A stretch of 64,000 bases of DNA from DASSFG01 sp035547915 (GTDB lineage: Bacteria; Planctomycetota; Planctomycetia; Pirellulales; JAICIG01), in the NCBI GenBank assembly GCA_035547915.1, contig DASZTS010000123.1:58618-122617 (forward strand). The letters run 5' to 3'. The notes beneath the pieces were generated by a model. The model made no database searches and was not told the origin of the DNA. It saw nothing but the letters and a program-made list of their open reading frames with translations. Below are positions 9,075 through 16,423 of this stretch, in pieces (within the stretch, counting starts at the first letter, position 1; each line of letters opens with the position of its first letter). The translations under genes were made by a program, and so were the position numbers.

Positions 9075-9668
9075 ATGACGACCGACCATCGGCATCGTAT
9101 CACATCGTCAGCACCGGCCGCGCTTATCTGCATTTTGGCGCACACGGTGATATGGCCATCGGTGGCCAGTGCGGACGCAGGAACGATCCGCGCGTCGCAG
9201 CGAAATGCGACCTATCAGGTGACTGTGTTCACGGATCCCACGCCCTTGCGGGCGGGCCCCGTCGATGTCAGCGTCTTCGTTCAGGATGCCAACACCGGAC
9301 AACCGATCCTCGGCAATTCTATTGACATCGAGATCGCGCCCCGCGGGCTTCCCTCGGAGCAGATTCGGATCGAAGCGACCAGTGCGGCCGCGAGCAACAA
9401 GCTCTTCCAGGCCGCCAATTTCGATCTGCCTCACGCGGGTTGGTGGACTTTCACCGTCGACGTCCATCGCCCGAGCGATAGCATGCGCCTCCAATTCGAA
9501 CTGGACGCCGCCGACACGCCGCCGACCTGGATTTCGCTCTGGCCTTGGTTCGGTTGGCCCTTCTTCGCGATCGCACTGTTCGCGGTGTCATCGGTCTTCC
9601 GACCGACACGTACAGCACGACCTTCGTCGGCAGCCGCCTCCGATCAAATGTCTCCGTCGACCCGGTAG
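9075..9668 (+). CDS. FixH/YtkA-like periplasmic domain protein with C-terminal membrane anchor
   Basis: A 197-residue protein with an N-terminal signal-like segment (SAPAALICILAHTVIW), a beta-rich periplasmic domain of about 110 residues (YQVTVFTDPTPLRAGPVDVS onward, later AGWWTFTVDV) and a C-terminal membrane segment (FGWPFFAIALFAVSSVF). The beta domain resembles FixH/YtkA-type domains that accompany copper-transport and oxidase-assembly genes. It starts three bases after the CtaG-FixG fusion, so the two are almost certainly co-transcribed. A FixG-like protein followed by a FixH-like one repeats the fixGH gene order, which supports the assignment. The family name is an inference from fold pattern and context, not from strong residue motifs. 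Confidence 0.65.
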   Translation: MTTDHRHRITSSAPAALICILAHTVIWPSVASADAGTIRASQRNATYQVTVFTDPTPLRAGPVDVSVFVQDANTGQPILGNSIDIEIAPRGLPSEQIRIEATSAAASNKLFQAANFDLPHAGWWTFTVDVHRPSDSMRLQFELDAADTPPTWISLWPWFGWPFFAIALFAVSSVFRPTRTARPSSAAASDQMSPSTR

Positions 9669-10057
9669 GGCATGTCATTTACGTCGCCCAAGAAACTGCC
9701 CTAATCGGTACACTCGTGGGGCATGTATACCGACGTTGCCTTTCTGATAACATACCTATCCATCGAATGCCATCGCTCTGCTGATTTGTGAGTTCTGTAT
9801 GGCCCAAGCAGCCTCGTTCTTGGAGCAGGACGACCTGAACGATTTTGACGGCGACATCTTGTGTACGCCCGACGAACTCCGTGAGGGGGGCGGATGGCCT
9901 TGCTCGCCGAGGATGGCGACCTGGCACTTCCCTTCTTTCCGACGGCCGCTCATTGCGAGCCTACGCCGAAGCTATCGGCGACGATTCGCGAATGACAAAG
10001 ACTTGAGACATCGGCGGTGCGGCGCGAGAGGCTACGATTGTCTATCGGAGAACCGGC
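9669..10057 (+). other. Gap after the FixH-like gene, no confident gene
   Basis: An ATG-started frame at 9799 begins MAQAASFLEQDDLNDFDGD, but it runs on into the 5' region of the next gene in another frame, lacks a clear ribosome binding site and changes in composition after about 45 residues. The opposite strand is also open here. It may be a decayed gene or an intergenic repeat; nothing in it is recognisable. Confidence 0.35.
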
Positions 10058-10462
10058 ATGCCTCGTCCGCAATTCAGCCTGATGCCGCTGCTCGGTACGA
10101 TCGCCGCGGCGGCCTATGCCGCGGGGGCGTTTCTTGCGCCACCTTCGGCCGTGTCGGGGTTCTTGGCGATGATTCTGGGGACGTGTAGTCCGGCGCTGTT
10201 GGTGATCGTTTGGCGTTCGGGCACCGGTTATCGGCGGTCGTTCGTGCTCGGCGCCATCACACCGAGCGTGATCGGCGCGTATCGTTCATTGCGACCTCTG
10301 GTCAGCCTGACTTACCTCGGATCGCTCACATGGAACGTGAGCAAGCCGGACATAAACGACCCCTCCGTGATTCTCTTCTTCATGGCGCTCGCGCTCGGCG
10401 GCGGCCTGACCGGCATGGCCGTGCATTGGTTCTTGGGCGCCCGTGTGGCAGATCGGCAGTAG
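10058..10462 (+). CDS. Small polytopic membrane protein with MPR-x-FS leader
   Basis: 134 residues. The start MPRPQFSLMPLLG follows the MPR-x-FS leader pattern seen in many short Pirellulales membrane proteins and three more times near 61.5-62.2 kb. After it come hydrophobic segments (IAAAAYAAGAFLAPP, FLAMILGTCSPALLVIVW, and VILFFMALALGGGLTGMAVH near the C-terminus). There are no catalytic motifs. Function is unknown; it is likely an inner-membrane protein with three or four helices. The gene stands alone, with the repeat copy at 10595 about 130 bases downstream. Confidence 0.65.
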   Translation: MPRPQFSLMPLLGTIAAAAYAAGAFLAPPSAVSGFLAMILGTCSPALLVIVWRSGTGYRRSFVLGAITPSVIGAYRSLRPLVSLTYLGSLTWNVSKPDINDPSVILFFMALALGGGLTGMAVHWFLGARVADRQ

Positions 10463-10594
10463 GCACGAGATTAAGTGAATGGCCTTGGCCACGAGGTCGA
10501 GATAGGCTTGCCGCGACGATCTTCTTGCCCCACCGTTCGGACGTCGTCTAATGGCCACGCGGGGGCAAGCACGCCCACTCAGCCGAGCACAATC

Positions 10595-10698
10595 TAAGAG
10601 CAACCGACAAAACCGGATCGAGTTCCAAAGAATCGGCGTTTCACGGCCGATTCTTTGCCCACGGCGCTCCGGCTTCCGGGTTTTGTCAGCCGCCCTTA
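10595..10698 (-). repeat. Dispersed ~100-bp repeat, family R1, copy A
   Basis: Full copy in reverse orientation. It starts TAAGAGCAACCGACAAAACC and ends with GGTTTTGTCAGCCGCCCTTA (with one extra G in the T-run context), so its ends are imperfect inverted repeats. The middle holds an inner hairpin, AATCGGC ... GCCGATT. It lies after the end of the small membrane protein gene and could act as a terminator. Copy B follows 194 bases later in the opposite orientation. Confidence 0.8.
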
Positions 10699-10891
10699 CG
10701 TGACTACGGAAATTCATCCTGCTACCTGCACAGTTGGCGACGGGGCAGAAGGGATCACCCCGCAGCTTGGCCCATTTCACGCGATCGAAGATTTCGCGAT
10801 AATCGCGGGCTGGTTGTTTCCTGCGCAAGCAACCCTCATCCAAGGAGGCTCAGCGATGTTGCGGGCGTTGCGCGTCGTAAAGCGGATCGTG

Positions 10892-10993
10892 AGAGCGACT
10901 GACAAGACCCAAAAGCCGGAACGCCGTGGGCAAAGAACCGGCCGTGAAACGCCGAGGCTGTTGGAGCCCGCTGCGGTTTGGTCGGTTGTTGCA
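10892..10993 (+). repeat. Dispersed ~100-bp repeat, family R1, copy B (diverged)
   Basis: Forward copy, recognised by GACTGACAAGACCC at the left, GCCGTGGGCAAAGAACCGGC in the middle and TTTGGTCGGTTGTTGC at the right. The inner hairpin is degraded (CGAGGCTG instead of CGATTTTG). It ends about 16 bases before the lipoprotein start and is open in that gene's frame. Upstream, an ATG at 10856 has an AAGGAGG ribosome binding site and runs in frame through this copy, as if an older 5' end had been interrupted. Confidence 0.7.
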
Positions 10994-11008
10994 AGGTATG
11001 GACAAACG

Positions 11009-12976
11009 ATGAAAACGGTCTGGTTGCTCGGGTTGTTGCTCGCGCTGCCCGGTTGCGGCGGGGCCGGGGGGGCTGGCGGTGGCGGGGCGCAGGCCACGGA
11101 GGTGACCGATTATCACACGCCGCCGGACGATGATGATGGGTTGAAAGATCAACAGCTCTCGGACAAGACGCCGCCCGAGTTCGATGCGGGATTGGTCGAT
11201 CGCCGGCCGCTCGAGGGCTGGCTGATCAACGCGAGCGATGCCGTGATCCGGCTCGACGTACCGCTCGTCAAACCCGACCAGGAACCCGAGTTGTTGGTCT
11301 TGCATTCTTCGTATCTGGCGGCGTACAGCAAGTCTTCGGCCGACCAACGCCAAGCGATCCTGCCCTCGGTCAACTTGGTCGACGGCAAGGCCAAGCAATT
11401 CGACGACGGCCTGTATGCGGCCATCGATCAGGGCTATTGCGAGGGAATCGACGTACGGCTCGCCGGCCATGTCGAGCTGATTCGCCGGCTGTTCGACCAA
11501 CTCGGTCCGGGCGACAAAAAAGGCAGCGGCCGGTCGGCCCCGTTCCTGGCGGCCGCTCTGGAGTTGGCCGACGTTGCCGTCGAGGTATCGGACGAACCAG
11601 CAAAACGGAAGCTGCTCGCGCGGTTCCGCGGCGACGAAAGTAGCTCCAAGCCGATCGGTTTCTACACCTGGAGCCCGGCGCTCAAGAAATATTTTCAATT
11701 TCTTCGATTCTTGCAGCACGAGTTTGCCGGCGACGAGTTGGCCGTTCCATTGGAGCTGGCTGCCGCGCTGAAGGCCGATGAAAAGCTGCTGGCCGATTAT
11801 CGGCGGGCGGTGAGTTTTTATGAAAAGCTCACGAATCCGCGGACGTGCCTGTCGTTGGCCGACCTGGCTGACGGCCAGGTCCGCGAGGTCCGCGGCTTCG
11901 ACACGGCGTGCGAGGAGAAGCAGGTCTGGCATCCGTCGGTCGCCTTCTTTCCGCCGTCGAGTTCGCGCGAATTTGTGCTCTTCGAACGGCTCTTCCCACA
12001 AGGCGTGCCGAAGCAGGCCGACCTGATGAAGGAGTTCGTGCGGCGCATCCGGTCGGGCGAGGTCGACCTGACGCCGACGGTCAACAGTGGCTGGTACGAC
12101 CACCAGGTGTTCGCGCTCGAGTCGCTGCTGCTGCCCGACGTGGGCGAGGAACGCAACAAGCTGCTGCTCAGCAAAGCGTATCAGCGGCGCATGCTCGAAG
12201 CGTTCGAGGCACTGATCACCAAGCGGCGCGAAACGCACGCCGGTCACCTGGCGAAGTCGGCGGCCGCGGCGAAGCCCCAAGTTTTCGTGCAACCGCGGTT
12301 GCGCGTCGAACCCGCGCCGACCTATTATCTGCGTACGGCGCGGGCCTACCAGTTCTTGGCCGATCTGCTCGACGCCTCGCTCGGACGCGTATTGATGGCC
12401 GAGATGCACGGCTTGAGGGAGGATGGCCCGCGCAACAAGGATCTGTGGGAGGAACTGAACTGGATGCGTGACCTGTTCTACGGGTTCTACCTGGTGAGCG
12501 CCGAAGACATCGGCATGCGGGCCGGTCCGTTCGCGGCGGAAGGGACGGCGGTCCCGCTCACCGCCGACGAAAAGAATACCGCCCATGCCCACGAGGGGGT
12601 TTGCTACGACCTGGCCCTCGAGTGGCTGAACGACATCGACCACGATACCGACCTGGCGGTCGACACGCGCGTGGCGGTGCCCGTCTACGTCGATCGCCGG
12701 CGAGGTGCCACGCGGCTATGGGCTTCGCTCGGCGTGCGTCTCACGCGGCTGCAAGCCAGCTACGAGGTGCCGCCGAAGATGAAACCGGTCGATGGCGACG
12801 AAGACTGGAGTATGCCCTCGAGCCTGATCCCCTCCTACTACATCATTCCCGTCGACGAGTTCGCCGAAGTCGAACTCTCGGGGCTGCGCGTGCTCGACCG
12901 CGAAGAGCTGCGTGAGGTATGCGACCGGGCCCACACGAAGGCCGCGATTGTCCGCGAATTATCGGGGACGAGATAG
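11009..12976 (+). CDS. Large secreted lipoprotein of unknown function
   Basis: 655 residues. MKTVWLLGLLLALPGCGG is a clear lipoprotein signal with cysteine at residue 16, followed by a Gly-rich and then an Asp-rich linker. The mature part is soluble and largely helical, with no enzyme motif that I recognise. Regions with many conserved-looking aromatic residues include PSVAFFPPSSSREFVLFERL in the middle and NSGWYDHQVFALESLLLPD after it; near the C-terminus IPSYYIIPVDEFAEVELSG is followed by the end. The start at 11009 is taken from the signal peptide. The frame is open upstream through repeat copy B to an ATG at 10856 with a strong AAGGAGG, giving a possible 51-residue extension that would bury the signal. 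It ends about 20 bases before the hydrolase gene, so the two may be co-transcribed. Confidence 0.7.
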   Translation: MKTVWLLGLLLALPGCGGAGGAGGGGAQATEVTDYHTPPDDDDGLKDQQLSDKTPPEFDAGLVDRRPLEGWLINASDAVIRLDVPLVKPDQEPELLVLHSSYLAAYSKSSADQRQAILPSVNLVDGKAKQFDDGLYAAIDQGYCEGIDVRLAGHVELIRRLFDQLGPGDKKGSGRSAPFLAAALELADVAVEVSDEPAKRKLLARFRGDESSSKPIGFYTWSPALKKYFQFLRFLQHEFAGDELAVPLELAAALKADEKLLADYRRAVSFYEKLTNPRTCLSLADLADGQVREVRGFDTACEEKQVWHPSVAFFPPSSSREFVLFERLFPQGVPKQADLMKEFVRRIRSGEVDLTPTVNSGWYDHQVFALESLLLPDVGEERNKLLLSKAYQRRMLEAFEALITKRRETHAGHLAKSAAAAKPQVFVQPRLRVEPAPTYYLRTARAYQFLADLLDASLGRVLMAEMHGLREDGPRNKDLWEELNWMRDLFYGFYLVSAEDIGMRAGPFAAEGTAVPLTADEKNTAHAHEGVCYDLALEWLNDIDHDTDLAVDTRVAVPVYVDRRRGATRLWASLGVRLTRLQASYEVPPKMKPVDGDEDWSMPSSLIPSYYIIPVDEFAEVELSGLRVLDREELREVCDRAHTKAAIVRELSGTR

Positions 12977-12997
12977 GGACGGTACGGTCGCTTGGGC

Positions 12998-13900
12998 ATG
13001 GCTCACGTCCAACCGACTCGCGACAACCGAACGATGATCGAGCACCGATATGTCAGCAGCAACGGGCTGCGGTTCCACGTGGCAACCGCTGGGCCTGGCG
13101 ATGGGCAACTGATCGTGCTGCTGCACGGATTTCCTGAATGCTGGTACGGATGGCGGCACCAGATCGACCCGCTCGCTCAGGCCGGTTTCTCGGTATGGGC
13201 GCCGGATCAACGCGGCTACAACCTGAGCGATAAGCCCGAGGGCATCGAGCCGTATGCCGTGCAAAATCTGGCGGCCGACGTAGCGGGACTCATCGTCGCC
13301 GCGGGCCGGGAACGAGCCATCGTCGTCGGTCACGATTGGGGAGGCGTGGTGGCTTGGCATCTGGCTGCTATGATGCCCGAGATCGTCGAGCGGGCGGTGA
13401 TTCTGAACGTGCCGCACCCGGCCATCATGCTGCGGCAACTGCGGCGCAGCCTGCGGCAGATGCTGCGTAGCTGGTACATGGGTTTCTTCCAGGTGCCGTG
13501 GCTGCCAGAAGTCTGGTTGGCGTTCAAACGCGGCTGGCCGCTGGCGCGAGCCCTGCGGCGCACGAGCCGCCCAGGCACGTTTTCGCCGGAGGAACTCGAA
13601 CAGTATCGCGAAGCCTGGTCGCAGCCGAGAGCCGTCGCGTCGATGGTCAACTGGTACCGTGCCGCCCTGCGATCCTCGGCGCGCCAAGCCCCTGCGACAC
13701 GCATTCATGTGCCGACGTTGTTGATCTGGGGAGCCCGCGACCGTTTCCTGGGACGAGAGATGGCGCGGCCGAGCATCGACCTCTGCGATAATGGCCGGCT
13801 GGAAATGATCGAGGAGGCGACTCACTGGGTGCAGCACGAGGAGCCCCAACGGGTCAACCAGTTGATCTTGGACTTCGTAGCCGACTCCAGACGAGGCTGA
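12998..13900 (+). CDS. Alpha/beta hydrolase, epoxide hydrolase-like
   Basis: About 300 residues. The oxyanion motif HGFPECWYGW is followed by the nucleophile elbow VVGHDWGG, with aspartate as nucleophile as in epoxide hydrolases and haloacid-type dehalogenases. WGARDRF carries the likely acid residue, and ATHWVQHEEP the catalytic histidine. A tyrosine in MVNWYRA, in the lid region, matches the ring-opening tyrosine position of epoxide hydrolases, which favours that activity over dehalogenation. There is no signal peptide, so it is cytoplasmic. The start is uncertain: ATG 12998 gives the sequence used here, while ATG 13034 begins MIEHRYVSS, closer to family N-termini. Its last 47 bases overlap the end of the VWA gene on the other strand. 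Confidence 0.85.
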   Translation: MAHVQPTRDNRTMIEHRYVSSNGLRFHVATAGPGDGQLIVLLHGFPECWYGWRHQIDPLAQAGFSVWAPDQRGYNLSDKPEGIEPYAVQNLAADVAGLIVAAGRERAIVVGHDWGGVVAWHLAAMMPEIVERAVILNVPHPAIMLRQLRRSLRQMLRSWYMGFFQVPWLPEVWLAFKRGWPLARALRRTSRPGTFSPEELEQYREAWSQPRAVASMVNWYRAALRSSARQAPATRIHVPTLLIWGARDRFLGREMARPSIDLCDNGRLEMIEEATHWVQHEEPQRVNQLILDFVADSRRG

Positions 13901-16421
13901 AGTCGATTCGCCGCAAGGCGACATCGACTACCAGGATGGCGGCGGCGGCCATGAGGAGGTAGGGCCAGAGCGGGGTCGTGCGCTGGGCCGTGCGTTCCGT
14001 TTCGGCAAAGACGTCGGTCGGCGCCGGGTTGTAGATACCGCCGGAGACCTGGGCGAGCGATTTGAGCAACGACTCGTTGGTCGGACGTAGACGGACTTCG
14101 TCGGGGTAGCCGACGACCAGCCCGCGCGACTGGCGGTAGGTGAGTGCCCCTTGCTGACGTTGGCTGAGCTCGAGGTGATAGGCTCCGGCCTGCGGCGTCT
14201 CGAACTCGGCGACGTAGCGGCCCGGGGCGCTCTGCACCATCGAGAGCTTGTTGTTGCCGAGCCGAGGGTCGATCACCGTCAACTCCGTCTCCGCCCGGTT
14301 GAGGAAGCGGCCGGCCGGATCGATGGCGTCGACCGTGACGGTCGCGCGTCGACTCTGGCGCTTCACGTCGACGAGCACTCCCTTCGTCTCACTCTTGCGC
14401 ATGGCGTGCCGCACGACCTGGGCCCAGAACTTGCCGTAGCCGGGCCAGCTCAGCCACTCGGCAGCCCAGCGGCTCTTGGCGTCGGAGGTGAAGGCGACGG
14501 TCATGCCCAGCCCGTAGCGCCACCAGGCCAGCAGCGGGTCGCCCTTCTCGGTGGCGAGCACGAACTCGCTCGTCGGTTTCACGCGGGTCATCACATAGCC
14601 CAAGAGAAAGGGCGCGGCGCCGAAGTCGATCTCGGCCAGGGCCTGGCTCGGCCGCACCACCTGGGGCAGGAACGGCTGTTCATCGATGGCCGATTTGCTG
14701 GCGGTGACCGTCTCTTTGGCGAAGATCTGCGGGATGCTGCCGGGGTCGTCGGTGAAGTAGTAGCGGCCCTGGCCGATGCGGGCGATGTCCTCCAACATCC
14801 GTTCGTCGGCCCCGCTGCCCACGCCCACGGTGGAGATGGTGATCCGCGAGGTGGCCATGTCGTTGGCAATGCCTTCGAAATCGCCGGGGGCCGAGATGCC
14901 GTCGGTGAGGATGATGACGTGCTTCAGCTTGGCCACGGTGTTTTGCAAGGCGGCGAAGGCCTCTTCCATGGCCGGATACATATTCGTGCCGCCGCCCGCT
15001 TCCAAGCGGCTGATGTCGTCGATGATCCGCCCCTTGTTCCCCGCCGGCTGCATCTCGCTGATCCAGAAGGTCTCGCCCTCGAAGGCGATGACGCCCAGCT
15101 TGTCGCTGCCGCCCAGCAACTCGGCGGCGGCCTTGGCGGCTTCCTTGGCCAACTCGATCTTCTCGCCGCCCATCGAACCCGACTTGTCGATCACCAGCAC
15201 CATCGCCAGGCTGGGCTTCTCCTTTTCCTTTTCGAAATCACTGCGGACTGGCAGGATTTCCTCGAGCACGGTTTTGTAATAGCCGCCGAGGCCGAATGAC
15301 TGTTCGCCGCCCAGCATCATCAGACCGCCGCCGAGGTCTTGCACGTAGGTACGGGCCATCTCCATCTGCCGCTGCGAGAGGGCCGTGGCGGGCACGTTGG
15401 AGAGGATCACCAGCTCGTAGTTCTGCAAGTCGGCCAATCCGTCGGGCATCCCTTCCGGCGGCCGCACGTCGACCTGGATCTCCTCCTGCTCCATCGCCCA
15501 GGAGAAATGCTGTGCCACCTTGGGATCGCTCTCGACGAGCAGCACGCGCGGCTTGCCTGCCGTGAACACCAGACCCGATTCGGCGTTGTTGTCGAGGAGT
15601 GTGTCTTGCGCCAGGCCGCTGACGCGGACCGTGTATTCCGCCAACCGCTCGTCGGTGATCGATTGCTGGAACCGCAGCCGGTTCTCGCCCTTTTGGAGCT
15701 TGCGGCGCTCGCCGACCACCTTGTGCGCGCCACGATAGACCTCGATCAGCCCCTCGTCTTCGTGATTGCCGTCGATCACCACTTCGACATAGAAGGGTTC
15801 GCCCTCGCGGACCTGCGCCGGCACGTTGACCTCGGAGACCTGCACCTCGGGATCGGTGCGGGTCTTCAGCGGCACCGTCGAGATGGGAACACCCGCCCGC
15901 AGCGCGGCCCGCACGGCGTCGCCTTCGGTCTGATTGCCGTCGCTCAGGAGGACGATCCGCGGCACGTAGGTCGGCGGAGACGAACCGGCCGCCGCTTCGA
16001 TGGCCGCCGACAGGTTCGTGCCTTGGCGGTCGATCGTCGGTTCGCCCTCGGGCGGACGATCGGTCGCCAGCGCGGGCAGGGCGGCGAAGGGGAGGAAGGC
16101 CGCGCGGTTGGCGCCCTGCCGAGGCAGCGCCTCGGTGAGAAACGCGTCGATCTCCTTCTGCGATTCGTCGCCGACGCTCAGGCTCCGATCGATGGCGAAC
16201 ACGACATATTGTTCGTGCGTGGGGCGCACGAGCGTCAGGCCGGCCAAGGCGAGCGTCAGCAGCAGCAGAACCACCACGCGAGCGACAAGCGAGGAGATGC
16301 GCTGCCAGCGGGCGAAATCGACCAGGCTGCGCACGAAATAGTAGGCCACCAGCGGCAGCGCGATGAGCGTCGCCAACCAGGCGGGGTCGGTCAGCTCGAG
16401 TTGCCACCCAATGTTGTTCAT
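13854..16421 (-). CDS. Membrane protein with two VWA-type domains and a GATase-like segment
   Basis: About 855 residues. Two TM helices near the N-terminus (LATLIALPLVAYYFVRSLV and VVVLLLLTLALAGLTLV) precede a first VWA-like domain with FAIDRSLSVG, a DxSxS metal site. A Rossmann-like segment follows (PRVLLVESDPKVAQHFSW), as in the glutamine-amidotransferase-like part of these proteins, then a second VWA domain with VLVIDKSGSMGG, and a C-terminal TM helix (LLMAAAAILVVDVAL). It is the last gene of the MoxR operon. The start at 16421 lies two bases after the TGA of the upstream gene, which indicates coupling; in-frame codons further upstream fall inside that gene. The role is inferred as part of a MoxR-linked envelope maturation or stress system. 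Confidence 0.85.
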   Translation of the reverse strand: MNNIGWQLELTDPAWLATLIALPLVAYYFVRSLVDFARWQRISSLVARVVVLLLLTLALAGLTLVRPTHEQYVVFAIDRSLSVGDESQKEIDAFLTEALPRQGANRAAFLPFAALPALATDRPPEGEPTIDRQGTNLSAAIEAAAGSSPPTYVPRIVLLSDGNQTEGDAVRAALRAGVPISTVPLKTRTDPEVQVSEVNVPAQVREGEPFYVEVVIDGNHEDEGLIEVYRGAHKVVGERRKLQKGENRLRFQQSITDERLAEYTVRVSGLAQDTLLDNNAESGLVFTAGKPRVLLVESDPKVAQHFSWAMEQEEIQVDVRPPEGMPDGLADLQNYELVILSNVPATALSQRQMEMARTYVQDLGGGLMMLGGEQSFGLGGYYKTVLEEILPVRSDFEKEKEKPSLAMVLVIDKSGSMGGEKIELAKEAAKAAAELLGGSDKLGVIAFEGETFWISEMQPAGNKGRIIDDISRLEAGGGTNMYPAMEEAFAALQNTVAKLKHVIILTDGISAPGDFEGIANDMATSRITISTVGVGSGADERMLEDIARIGQGRYYFTDDPGSIPQIFAKETVTASKSAIDEQPFLPQVVRPSQALAEIDFGAAPFLLGYVMTRVKPTSEFVLATEKGDPLLAWWRYGLGMTVAFTSDAKSRWAAEWLSWPGYGKFWAQVVRHAMRKSETKGVLVDVKRQSRRATVTVDAIDPAGRFLNRAETELTVIDPRLGNNKLSMVQSAPGRYVAEFETPQAGAYHLELSQRQQGALTYRQSRGLVVGYPDEVRLRPTNESLLKSLAQVSGGIYNPAPTDVFAETERTAQRTTPLWPYLLMAAAAILVVDVALRRIDFSLVWSRLRSPRSTG

Positions 16422-16423
16422 CG

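Noticed and set aside
10850..12643. 597-codon minus-strand frame over the lipoprotein gene
   Set aside because: No start signal or motif, and the plus strand has a lipoprotein signal and natural codon pattern.
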